52,964 nt of DNA. Source: JBBIJR01 sp037445875. GTDB taxonomy: Bacteria; CLD3; SB21. Under the pieces are notes generated by a model. It had not been told where the DNA came from. It did not search any database and was given only the letters and a program-made list of their open reading frames with translations. Within the stretch, counting starts at the first letter, position 1. Every line of letters starts with the position of its first letter. The stretch is taken from assembly GCA_037445875.1 (NCBI GenBank), contig JBBIJR010000016.1:1-52964 (forward strand). Direction: 5' to 3'. The position numbers were made by a program, and so were the translations under genes. Positions 7,853 to 16,130 of the stretch are shown here, piece by piece.

Positions 7853-9340
7853 TTAATTCTGGAGCAGAGCCTGGATGAGCTTGTCGACATAGGACGGGGA
7901 GCCCATGCGCATCCAATGTTTCATGAAGACGATGCGCAGCGCGGAGAGGAACTTGTCGTCTTTGCGGAACCCCAGCGGTTTGGCGATACCTGCGGGATCC
8001 AAAATGAACTTGGATAACATGAAGGGGGATCGGGGATTCGATACGGACAGGTGGGCATACACGTTTTCGCTGCGCGCGTTCATCTCCCGCAGAGAGCCCT
8101 TTCTTCCGGGCTTCGCAGTCGGGTAGAAACACACAATGTCGAGATCCGGCTCGTGCAGAGGCTTGAAGGGGGTCTCCGATTTCAGCCTGGCGGCAAACTG
8201 ACGAGCCGTCAGCAGGCATTCAGAGAGGATGCGCCCGTAACCTTCTTCGTTAAGCGGGATCATCCGGTGAGTCAGCCAGACGGATGCGGCCGTCGCTCCC
8301 GGACGGGATCCTTCCAGTGAGAACATGCCTAGATTGGCACTCTTGGTGATGTGGTACGTGTAGGGCGCTGTGTTCAGGATCGCTTTCCTCAATCGCTCCT
8401 CCTTGTACAGTACCGCCCCGCAGCCGTAGGCAACGGCGCCGTGTTTATGAGGGTCGATGGTGATCGAATCCGTACGTTCGACGTTCTTCAAACCGCCATA
8501 TACGTCCTTTCGGAGAACTTCCTTTACCTGCTCGTACGGCCTGTATTTGTGAGAGCGGTTGAACAGGATGCTCCGGGCATAGCCGCCGTATGCAGCGTCC
8601 GCGTGGAGATGAAATCCGTACTTGTTGCGCAGTTCCAGCAGCGCCTCGAGGTCGTCGACGGCACCGCAGCCCGTCGTGCCGATGTTGGCCACCACCATCA
8701 TAGTTTTTTCCTTCTTCAGGCACTTGACGAGATGGTCGAGGTCGATCCGGAAGTCCGGCGTCGAGCGGACCTCGTGCCAGGCATCGACACGCAGGATCCC
8801 GCAGATGCGCTTCCACGAATAGTGCGACGCGTCGGAGAACAGGACCTGGCCGGGCTTCCTGGTCTTCTGTTGCCAGATCTCCCGCACGGCCCACATCGCC
8901 TCGAGGTTGGCCAACGACCCCCCGCTGCACAAGTGTCCCCACCCTTTCCGGTAGCCGCACAGCCGAAGCAGATCGTCGACCACATCGAGTTCCATCTCGG
9001 TGGTCACGGGACCTCCTTCGTAGGCATGGTTGTTCGGGTTGGTCAACATGGTGGCCAGATAGCCCAGAATGGCCGGCAGGGAAGGATCCTTGAGCATCTG
9101 GGCGGCATAGCGCGGGGAGAAGTACGGAGGCTGCTTTTCGAGGCGCTTGAGGAAGTCCTCCAGAATCGTGTGGAAGTGCTCCGAAGTGTTATACCGGGTC
9201 GGATAGATCGAACCGTCATCGACGTAGAATTTCCTCCGCCACGCCGCGTGCCAGTCGACAATCTGGCAGATGGCGTTGCGCAGGAGCATCTGGTTTTCCG
9301 CCTGCGGCCCAAGGAACGGGTCATAGAACACATTTTCCAT
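7853..9340 (-). CDS. Group II pyridoxal-phosphate-dependent amino-acid decarboxylase
   Basis: 495 residues from the ATG at 9340, which has GAGAGG seven bases upstream. The frame is open further upstream into the zinc-ribbon gene, but that fusion appears to be caused by a frame slip at 9449-9451. Fold type I PLP motifs are clear: CSGGSLANLEA, HADAAYGG with the pyridine-binding Asp248, and DPHKHG with the PLP-binding Lys299. PYTYH and the EGSRPGA segment follow. The family decarboxylates acidic or aromatic amino acids (glutamate, aspartate, tyrosine and others). The DPHKHG subgroup is often annotated as tyrosine or aspartate decarboxylase, but substrate cannot be read from these motifs. No transporter gene is adjacent, so an acid-resistance antiporter pair is not indicated. 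Confidence 0.9.
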   Translation of the reverse strand: MENVFYDPFLGPQAENQMLLRNAICQIVDWHAAWRRKFYVDDGSIYPTRYNTSEHFHTILEDFLKRLEKQPPYFSPRYAAQMLKDPSLPAILGYLATMLTNPNNHAYEGGPVTTEMELDVVDDLLRLCGYRKGWGHLCSGGSLANLEAMWAVREIWQQKTRKPGQVLFSDASHYSWKRICGILRVDAWHEVRSTPDFRIDLDHLVKCLKKEKTMMVVANIGTTGCGAVDDLEALLELRNKYGFHLHADAAYGGYARSILFNRSHKYRPYEQVKEVLRKDVYGGLKNVERTDSITIDPHKHGAVAYGCGAVLYKEERLRKAILNTAPYTYHITKSANLGMFSLEGSRPGATAASVWLTHRMIPLNEEGYGRILSECLLTARQFAARLKSETPFKPLHEPDLDIVCFYPTAKPGRKGSLREMNARSENVYAHLSVSNPRSPFMLSKFILDPAGIAKPLGFRKDDKFLSALRIVFMKHWMRMGSPSYVDKLIQALLQN

Positions 9341-9377
9341 CAGAATCCTCTCACAGGGCATTGAGAAACGACGACGG

Positions 9378-9601
9378 TCACTCTCCGCAGGAGCAGTCGC
9401 ACGCTCCACATTCCGTGCCATCCGACGGACACTCCATACGCGGAACTTCCCGGGCTCGGTCGCGAAAACCGATAGAAGCCGTTTGGTGGAATGACCATGG
9501 CACCGGGGGCATCGCACGATCACGGACGTAAGGTCAGAGGAGAAAAAGTACTCCTCAAACTGAGCATCGCATTGGATACACTGGAACTCGTAAACAGGCA
9601 T
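9378..9601 (-). CDS. FmdB-type zinc ribbon protein, split by a one-base slip
   Basis: The frame from the ATG at 9601 (preceded by GGGGTG) gives an FmdB-family start, MPVYEFQCIQCDAQFEEY, with a second pair CPRCHG and then RLLSVFATEPG. It then runs on into the decarboxylase. If the GGG on the minus strand at 9449-9451 were GGGG, the frame would instead continue EVPRMECPSDGTECG and ACDCSCGE and stop at 9378-9380. That restored product of 74 residues has the Cys-rich end common in this family. I therefore read it as a separate small regulator-like zinc-ribbon gene, broken by a mutation or sequencing slip in a homopolymer. Function of the family is poorly known (first described as a putative regulator in formamidase/amidase clusters). 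Confidence 0.8.
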
Positions 9602-9735
9602 TTTTCACCCCAAAAAAGAATTTGATTCTTTGTAAGTGATTGTTTAACTTACTCTTTTGTAAGAGCGTCAGTTTAAGTTGAATAAGCATATTAATTTATA
9701 GCAAAGAATTCACTCAATCAAGAGGTTAAATCAGG

Positions 9736-11136
9736 ATGGAGACGAAGAGCTTCGATCTGGTCGTTTTGGGTGGAGGACCTGGCGGATACGTGGCCGCCAT
9801 TCGAGCCGCGCAACTGGGATTCAAAACGGCGGTTGTGGAACGCGACAAGATCGGAGGGGTTTGCGTAAATTGGGGATGCATTCCCACGAAAGCGCTTCTC
9901 AAGAACGCCGAGATCTTCGAGCTGCTCAAGCACGCGAAAGATTGGGGCTATTCGTACGATAACCTGAAGTTTGATTTCAAACAAGTTATCAAGAGGAGCC
10001 GGGATGTCGCCGATGCCAATTCGAAAGGCGGCGATTACTTGATGAAGAAGAACAGGGTCGAGGTTCTCAAAGGCTCAGGACGATTCAAGGAAAAGAACGT
10101 TCTGGTGGTCACCGATGCAGCCGGCAAGGAACTCACACAAGTCAGGGCTTCACACATGATCGTGGCGACGGGTGCCCGCGCCCGCCTGCTGCCGGGGCTC
10201 AAGGCGGACGGAAAGAAAATACTGACCAGTACGGAGGCGATGATCGTCGGCGAAGTTCCCAGGTCAATCATTATCATTGGAGCGGGAGCCATCGGAGTCG
10301 AATTTGCTTATTTTTTCGATGCTTTCGGTTCGAAGGTCACGCTCGTCGAGATGATGCCCACCATTCTTCCGGTCGAAGATGAGGAGATAGCACAAGCCCT
10401 TGCGAAGATCTTTGTCAAGAAGGGTATGACGATTCACACGGATGCCAAAGTGGACAAGGTGGAAATGAGCGGCAGTGGAGTTGCAGTGACCGTCACCGGA
10501 AAAGGGGGAAAGCAAACCTTGCAGGCGGACCAATGTCTGGTGGCTATCGGTGTGCAGGGCAACGTGGAGAATATAGGGCTGGAGCAGGCGGGCGTGGCGG
10601 TCGAGAAAGGCTGGATCAAGGTGGATTCGTATTATCGTACGAACGTGGCTGGCGTTTACGCCATCGGTGATATCATCGGTCCGCCGTGGCTTGCCCACGT
10701 TGCTTCTCACGAAGGTATCGTATGTGTTGACAAAATAGCCGGCAAGGATGTTCATCCGATCGACTATACCGCCGTCCCGGGTTGCACCTATTGCCAGCCG
10801 CAGGTAGCCAGCCTCGGGTTGACGGAGAAGAAGGCCCGCGAAATGGGCCACGAGATCAAAGTCGGCCGTTTCCCTTTCACCGCCAGCGGTAAGGCCAGGG
10901 CCATCCAGGAAAGAGAGGGATTCGTAAAGGTGATCTTCGACGCGAAATACGGAGAACTGCTGGGGGCACACATCCTGGGGTCGGAAGCGACGGAAATGAT
11001 CGCGGAGTACGGGATCGCCAAAGCGCTGGAAGCAACCTACCGGGAGATCGGCCATACCGTACATGCCCACCCGACCCTGTCGGAAGCGATGATGGAAGCT
11101 GCACTGGATGCGTACGGTGAGGCCATACATATCTGA
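9736..11136 (+). CDS. lpdA: Dihydrolipoyl dehydrogenase
   Basis: 466 residues, the usual length. The FAD-binding GGGPGG is at 12-17, and the redox disulfide is in GGVCVNWGCIPTK (Cys43, Cys48). A second dinucleotide-binding GAGAIGVEF and the C-terminal HAHPTLSEA (His445 and Glu450, the active-site pair from the partner subunit) complete the signature. It reoxidises dihydrolipoamide of 2-oxoacid dehydrogenase or glycine-cleavage complexes using NAD. No E1 or E2 gene is adjacent, so it probably serves several complexes. The intergenic stretch 9602-9735 is AT-rich and must hold divergent promoters for this gene and the zinc-ribbon gene. EngB follows after 21 bases. Confidence 0.97.
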   Translation: METKSFDLVVLGGGPGGYVAAIRAAQLGFKTAVVERDKIGGVCVNWGCIPTKALLKNAEIFELLKHAKDWGYSYDNLKFDFKQVIKRSRDVADANSKGGDYLMKKNRVEVLKGSGRFKEKNVLVVTDAAGKELTQVRASHMIVATGARARLLPGLKADGKKILTSTEAMIVGEVPRSIIIIGAGAIGVEFAYFFDAFGSKVTLVEMMPTILPVEDEEIAQALAKIFVKKGMTIHTDAKVDKVEMSGSGVAVTVTGKGGKQTLQADQCLVAIGVQGNVENIGLEQAGVAVEKGWIKVDSYYRTNVAGVYAIGDIIGPPWLAHVASHEGIVCVDKIAGKDVHPIDYTAVPGCTYCQPQVASLGLTEKKAREMGHEIKVGRFPFTASGKARAIQEREGFVKVIFDAKYGELLGAHILGSEATEMIAEYGIAKALEATYREIGHTVHAHPTLSEAMMEAALDAYGEAIHI

Positions 11137-11157
11137 ACGCGGAGCAGGGGTTAGCGA

Positions 11158-11745
11158 TTGTCCCAGGGATCCGTAGAATTCGTCCGGAGCGTGTACTCGC
11201 TGGATGACTTGCCTCGCCCGCGAAAGCCCGAGGTCGCTTTTTTCGGCCGGTCCAACGCAGGAAAATCCTCGTGGATCAATGTTTTGGCAGGACGAACGGT
11301 CGCCAACATAAGTCGGACGCCCGGAAAGACACGATGTCTGAATTATTTTGTGGTGGACCGGTGTTATTACTGGGTGGATGTTCCCGGGTACGGTTATTCG
11401 AGGGTCTCCCGTCAAACGAAGAATGCGTGGACGGCTTTGGTGGATACCTGGTTGAAGGACCCGGCATGGCTGAGGCTGGTATTGTTGGTCGTCGATGCCC
11501 GCGTCGATCCGCAGCCTTCCGATGTTCATATGGCAGCGTGGCTCGATTGTGTGCGCGTTCCCTTTGTGGTGATCGCCAACAAGACGGACCGGATACCGCA
11601 TGCCGCTGCTCGGCGGCAGTTAGCGTTCTGGGATCGGGCCCTGGCAGCGGACTCCCGAAAGGCTTTTGTACCCGCTTCCGCAAGAACGCGAAAGGGACGC
11701 ATGGAGGTTCTGAAGTGGTTGCAAAGGGAAGTGCGGCCGGCCTGA
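11158..11745 (+). CDS. engB: Ribosome biogenesis GTPase EngB (YihA/YsxC)
   Basis: 195 residues. GTPase motifs are G1 GRSNAGKSS (30-38), G2 region ISRTPGKT, G3 DVPGYG, G4 NKTD and G5 SAR. The protein assists late assembly of the large ribosomal subunit. It starts with TTG at 11158, preceded by AGCAGGGG at good distance. No ATG gives a full N-terminus, because the next residues of the family (SVEFVRSVYSLDDLP) are already present. It sits between lpdA and a GWxTD gene, 37 bases before the latter. Confidence 0.95.
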   Translation: MSQGSVEFVRSVYSLDDLPRPRKPEVAFFGRSNAGKSSWINVLAGRTVANISRTPGKTRCLNYFVVDRCYYWVDVPGYGYSRVSRQTKNAWTALVDTWLKDPAWLRLVLLVVDARVDPQPSDVHMAAWLDCVRVPFVVIANKTDRIPHAAARRQLAFWDRALAADSRKAFVPASARTRKGRMEVLKWLQREVRPA

Positions 11746-11782
11746 CGATTACCGACCCGATCTTTAACCGAATGGAGTTGTC

Positions 11783-13201
11783 ATGAGAAAGTTTGCGACC
11801 GCGTGCGTATCGGTGCTCGTCTTTGCATGGGCCGGCGGTCCCGATATCCGCGCCCAGGACGGTTCGGAGACCTCCGGATCGTTGCCATTTTATTTGGACG
11901 AATCCTGCTTCAAGATGTTCGACCGGCCGGAATCGACGTACGTCCAATTGCACTTCTATGTGCCCCGCCGTGAGCTTCATTTTGTGCAAGGTGATTCCTT
12001 TTTCACGGCCGAATACACCGTCACGGTCGAAGTCAGGGACAGCGGGCGTACGAGGCTCCTGACTCATCGCGAATGGTCGACTCGGATCGACGATCGCATT
12101 ACGGCGGCGGACACGGCCGCGGACGTTCCGCTCCTCTTCGAATCCAACTTCCTGCTTCCGCCCGGTCTGTATGACGTCGCCGCTGAGATTGCGGATCGCG
12201 CGGACTCAATGCGCCGCGGTTCGAAAAGGCGGCTGATCGACGTGCCGGACCTGGGTGGCACCGACCTCGTTATGAGCGACGTACAGATGGCCACGCAGAT
12301 TCGCAAAGAAGGCAAGCCCAACGAGTTGTTTTACAAAAACGGTTACACGGTGATTCCGAATCCATCGAGACTCTTTGGCACCAATCTTCCGCGGTTGTTC
12401 CTGTATGCGGAAGTCTACAATCTCTCTTACGCGGAGGGTGCCGGAGGAAACTACACGGTGGACTACTCCGTCACCGATGAAAGCGGAGCGCCCGTCAAGG
12501 AGTACCCGTCCAAGTCGTACAACAAAGTGGGGCCATCTGCCGTAATTCTCCACTCACTGAATCTGATCTCCCTTCCCAGCGGCCGATATCATCTGAATGT
12601 CCGCGTAACCGACCAGGAATCCCAGAAGCAAGCGCAACGGAAGAAGATGATACTGGTATACCGTGAGGGTGAATCGACGATGGAAATGCAGGCGGAAGGG
12701 GAGTCCGTTTTTGCCCGTCTTGACGAAGCGAGCCTGCAGCGCGCTGAGAACATCGTCTCCACGATCGGCCGCGACGATGAAAGGAAGATGCTGCGGGATC
12801 TGAAAGAGCCGGATGAAAAGAAGAAGTTCTTCGACGGCTTCTGGAAATTGAGAGACCCGTCACCGGGCACAAAGGCCAACGAAGCGCTGATCGAGTACTA
12901 CACGCGCTACGAACAGGCTAATCAGAAGTTCAGTTCTGTAAACCGGCCGGGCTGGAAATCGGATATGGGGAGAGTGTTTATCGTCTACGGACCTCCGGCG
13001 CAGATCGAGAAGCATGAATTCGAGGCGAACATGCTGCCGTATCAGATCTGGTATTACCTGCAACTCGAAGGCCAGCCGGCGCAGACGGTCTTTGTGTTTG
13101 CCGATACCGACGGTACGAACATCTACCGGCTGATCCATTCCAATGCGCGGGGGGAGTATACGAACCCACAGTGGGAAGATCAACTCAAGCAGATGAAATG
13201 A
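11783..13201 (+). CDS. GWxTD-domain protein (first copy), exported
   Basis: 472 residues. A signal peptide (to about residue 24, ending IRAQ) is followed by two beta-rich regions and a helical stretch. The GWxTD domain is C-terminal: GWKSDMGRVFIVYGPP with the later YQIWYYLQLEG. The motif has Ser in place of Thr. The family is known mainly from FCB-group bacteria and has no assigned function. The N-terminal part may be a beta-sandwich for binding. GGAG five bases before the ATG supports the start. The downstream asnS begins within 20 bases of its stop, so both are in one transcript. A second copy lies at 21260-22612. Confidence 0.9.
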   Translation: MRKFATACVSVLVFAWAGGPDIRAQDGSETSGSLPFYLDESCFKMFDRPESTYVQLHFYVPRRELHFVQGDSFFTAEYTVTVEVRDSGRTRLLTHREWSTRIDDRITAADTAADVPLLFESNFLLPPGLYDVAAEIADRADSMRRGSKRRLIDVPDLGGTDLVMSDVQMATQIRKEGKPNELFYKNGYTVIPNPSRLFGTNLPRLFLYAEVYNLSYAEGAGGNYTVDYSVTDESGAPVKEYPSKSYNKVGPSAVILHSLNLISLPSGRYHLNVRVTDQESQKQAQRKKMILVYREGESTMEMQAEGESVFARLDEASLQRAENIVSTIGRDDERKMLRDLKEPDEKKKFFDGFWKLRDPSPGTKANEALIEYYTRYEQANQKFSSVNRPGWKSDMGRVFIVYGPPAQIEKHEFEANMLPYQIWYYLQLEGQPAQTVFVFADTDGTNIYRLIHSNARGEYTNPQWEDQLKQMK

Positions 13202-13217
13202 AAGGCGCGTGCCCGGC

Positions 13218-14522
13218 ATGTCGAAAAAGACCTACATAGAAGATGTCTTTGCAGGACGCGAGGCCGAAGGGACGGAAGTATCGCTCCAGGGCTGGCTGTA
13301 TCACAAGCGGAGCAGCGGCAAACTGCAGTTCCTCCTCGTCCGCGACGGTACGGGGATCGTTCAATGTACCGTCTACAAACCCGGCGTTTCCGCCGAGACG
13401 TTCGAAGCGTCGGAACGCATCACTCAAGAGTCGTCCGTTCGCCTCACGGGGACCGTGCATGCCGACCAGCGGGCCCCCGGGGGCTATGAAATACAGGTTC
13501 GCGAATTGACGATTCTGCAACTCGCGGTGGATTATCCCATCACGCCCAAGGAACACGGACCGGAGTTCTTGATGGACAATCGGCATCTGTGGCTCCGGTC
13601 CAAAAACCAGCACGCCATTCTGCGGATCCGTCACACCATCATCAAAGCCATTCGTGATTTCTTTGACGGACGCGGGTTCACGCTGATCGATACGCCTATT
13701 TTTACGCCGGCCGCCTGCGAGGGTACCAGCACACTGTTCGAGACCGATTACTTCGATACGAAGGCGTTCCTGACCCAGAGCGGGCAGTTGTATGCGGAAG
13801 CCGCTGCCATGGCTTTCGGGAAAGTCTACTGCTTCGGTCCGACGTTTCGGGCGGAAAAATCCAAAACGAGACGCCATTTGACGGAGTTCTGGATGGTGGA
13901 GCCCGAGGTAGCCTTCAACGACCTGAACGACAACATGGAGTTGGCAGAGGCTTTCATCGAGTACATCGTGAAGACCGTCCTCCGCGATCGTCCGGAGGAA
14001 TTGCGCACGTTGGAGCGGGACGTCTCGTGCCTGGAACGAGTCGTTGCGCCTTTTCCAAGGATCCATTACGACGAGGCCGTCCGGTTGGTACGCGAGGCCG
14101 GACTGACGTTCGAATACGGGAGCGATTTCGGAGCGCCGGATGAAGCTGCGATTTCGGAACGATTCGACCGCCCCGTGATCGTCCATCATTATCCGGCGGC
14201 CGTGAAGGCGTTCTACATGAAACGCGACCCGGGTGAACCGGACAAAGCGCTGGCCATGGACATTCTAGCATCCGAAGGCTACGGAGAGATCGTCGGCGGA
14301 AGCCAGAGGGAAGACGATTACCAGACGCTTCTTGAACGAATTAAGGAACACGGCCTGCCCGAAGAAGCGTTCGATTGGTATCTGGACCTGCGTAAATACG
14401 GCAGCGTTCCCCACTCGGGCTTCGGTCTGGGTGTGGAACGGACTGTGGCCTGGATCTGCGGTATCCAACATGTACGTGAAACGGTGCCGTTTGCTCGTAT
14501 GATCCATCGACTGAAACCCTGA
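13218..14522 (+). CDS. asnS: Asparagine--tRNA ligase
   Basis: 434 residues from the ATG at 13218. A GTG at 13209 is in frame and only three bases after AAAGG, so it is less likely. The protein has the N-terminal OB-fold anticodon-binding domain (VSLQGWLYHKRSSGK onwards) and the class II catalytic core with motif 2 FRAEKSKTRRHLTEFWMVEP and motif 3 GFGLGVERTVAWICG. It charges tRNA-Asn with asparagine. AsnRS and AspRS are related, but the FRAEKS..RRHLTEFW pattern and the absence of a GAD insertion favour asparagine. It lies between the GWxTD and PD40 genes. Confidence 0.94.
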   Translation: MSKKTYIEDVFAGREAEGTEVSLQGWLYHKRSSGKLQFLLVRDGTGIVQCTVYKPGVSAETFEASERITQESSVRLTGTVHADQRAPGGYEIQVRELTILQLAVDYPITPKEHGPEFLMDNRHLWLRSKNQHAILRIRHTIIKAIRDFFDGRGFTLIDTPIFTPAACEGTSTLFETDYFDTKAFLTQSGQLYAEAAAMAFGKVYCFGPTFRAEKSKTRRHLTEFWMVEPEVAFNDLNDNMELAEAFIEYIVKTVLRDRPEELRTLERDVSCLERVVAPFPRIHYDEAVRLVREAGLTFEYGSDFGAPDEAAISERFDRPVIVHHYPAAVKAFYMKRDPGEPDKALAMDILASEGYGEIVGGSQREDDYQTLLERIKEHGLPEEAFDWYLDLRKYGSVPHSGFGLGVERTVAWICGIQHVRETVPFARMIHRLKP

Positions 14523-14533
14523 AAAGGAAAGCC

Positions 14534-15562
14534 ATGAAACGCATCTGGTTGGGCGGACTCGTTTCTCTCGTGGGAATTCTCGCCTGCAGAGGGGATCGTA
14601 CCGAGATCGAGACGATTGATTTCACGACGGAGCAGATGGACGTACTGTTCGTATCCGCGACTTTCCCGATTCCACAGATCTTCGCGGTGAAAGACTCCTT
14701 TCCCGAAGAGATCTGGAACATCAGTTATCCGTTTGGCTACCACGGTTTTGCGAGCGACGGCGTGTTTGATCCCACGTGGTCTCCCGACGGGCGGAAGTAC
14801 GCATTTGCCAATGCGGAATACACGATCGGATCGCTGCTTCTGCATTCGAACATTTATGTTTTCAATCTCGACAGTTCTTATCACCGCCTTTCGTCCAGTG
14901 CACCCGTGACCTATGACACGTTGGTTTATGTCGGGGATACGCTGACCGGTATCAGAAACCTGCGGCCTGATTGGAGTCCCGACGGCAGCAAAATGGTGTT
15001 CCTATCCGACCGGTTCGGGCCGTTTCAGATTTTCACTACCGATATCACGGATTCTCTGTACGGGAATCCCGATGCCACGGCGCTCACGGATGCAACCGAC
15101 GATCTTGATCTGTATTGCGCTCCGTCGTTTTCTCCCGACGGGCGGAAGATCGTGTATACGGCCAAATCGACCGGCAACGAGGAAATATGGGTCATGAACG
15201 TCAGCGGCACGGGTAAAACCCGGCTCACCTTTACGTCATCGTCGGTCAATCGCCGGCCTCGATTCTCTCCCGATGGAACCCGCATCGCATTTACGTCGAA
15301 CGTGGGGAACCCGGACAACCACGCGGACTCGACCCAAATCATGGTGATGAATGCGGACGGTTCCGGTCTCACCGCCGTCACGGCCACGTTCGGCAACTCC
15401 GATCCCGCATGGTCGCCAGACGGACAGAGGATTGTTTTTTCCAAGCGCGTATCGGGAACGCGGTCTTACATCTACATGATCGACGCCGACGGCACCGATG
15501 AGGTAAGGTGGCTGCACGACGGGAAAGCCTTCTATCCGATCTGGCGTCCGGCCGCTCCTTGA
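14534..15562 (+). CDS. PD40 beta-propeller lipoprotein (TolB-like)
   Basis: 342 residues. The lipobox GILAC places the lipidated Cys at 18. Five WD40-like PD40 repeats follow, each with a SPDG core: PTWSPDGRKYAF, PDWSPDGSKMVF, PSFSPDGRKIVY, PRFSPDGTRIAF and PAWSPDGQRIVF. These propellers form protein-binding surfaces in the periplasm. The protein lacks the N-terminal domain of true TolB, so a Tol-Pal role should not be assumed. AAGGAAA precedes the ATG. It is in the operon engB to 16127. Confidence 0.88.
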   Translation: MKRIWLGGLVSLVGILACRGDRTEIETIDFTTEQMDVLFVSATFPIPQIFAVKDSFPEEIWNISYPFGYHGFASDGVFDPTWSPDGRKYAFANAEYTIGSLLLHSNIYVFNLDSSYHRLSSSAPVTYDTLVYVGDTLTGIRNLRPDWSPDGSKMVFLSDRFGPFQIFTTDITDSLYGNPDATALTDATDDLDLYCAPSFSPDGRKIVYTAKSTGNEEIWVMNVSGTGKTRLTFTSSSVNRRPRFSPDGTRIAFTSNVGNPDNHADSTQIMVMNADGSGLTAVTATFGNSDPAWSPDGQRIVFSKRVSGTRSYIYMIDADGTDEVRWLHDGKAFYPIWRPAAP

Positions 15563-15578
15563 CGTGAAAGGAGGCCTT

Positions 15579-16127
15579 ATGCTAAACGTCCCACCCGGCG
15601 GGCTGTCGAAAAGCCTGAAGAAGCAGATGGTCGAGCTGCTGGACCAGTACCTGCTAGGGTATATCTCGCCGAAGGACCTGTTGAAAGCTACGGTGCCGAT
15701 GGTTATGGTCTCGACGCACAAGAAGGGACGTAAGAACTACATCGAACGGATGCTGCTCGAACTGTCCGGGAAGTCGGAACACGAGTTGACGCGGGACTAC
15801 ATATACGCTATGCGGGAAATGCTGACGGATGAAGTGTCCGACCCCAAAGACCGGAAGAAAGTGCTCAAACGGACGCTGCGCAAGTTGATCGAGCGTTACG
15901 TGTTCGAGGAAATCGAGATGCCGTACTTCCTGTCCATGATCTACGATCTGGCGGTCGACTTCCATGTGGAGATTGCCTCGGAGACGGCCATCAAGCACCT
16001 GATCGACAGCATCCAATTGCTCAACTTCAGCCCGGAGGTCGGTTCGTCACCGGAGAGTGAGAAACAGCTGGTGGATCTGGTGACCGATTTCTATGAGGAT
16101 TACTACAAGGGACTGTGGGACGAGTGA
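15579..16127 (+). CDS. Helical hypothetical protein, 182 residues
   Basis: A cytoplasmic-looking, almost wholly helical protein with no signal or membrane segment. Start at the ATG at 15579, with the perfect site AAAGGAGG four bases upstream (15567-15574). A GTG at 15564 would overlap that site. Features are a basic stretch (KDRKKVLKRTLRKLIER) and an acidic end (FYEDYYKGLWDE). I recognise no family. It is the last gene of the plus-strand operon, and its stop is three bases from the mutS2 stop on the other strand. Confidence 0.8.
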   Translation: MLNVPPGGLSKSLKKQMVELLDQYLLGYISPKDLLKATVPMVMVSTHKKGRKNYIERMLLELSGKSEHELTRDYIYAMREMLTDEVSDPKDRKKVLKRTLRKLIERYVFEEIEMPYFLSMIYDLAVDFHVEIASETAIKHLIDSIQLLNFSPEVGSSPESEKQLVDLVTDFYEDYYKGLWDE

Positions 16128-16130
16128 GCG

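Noticed and set aside
8351..9364. 337-codon frame on the plus strand
   Set aside because: Antisense shadow of the decarboxylase. No motif, and the minus strand has the clear PLP signatures.
10264..11601. 445-codon frame on the minus strand
   Set aside because: Opposite lpdA and engB, both with complete catalytic motifs.
13185..14189. 334-codon frame on the minus strand
   Set aside because: Antisense of asnS.
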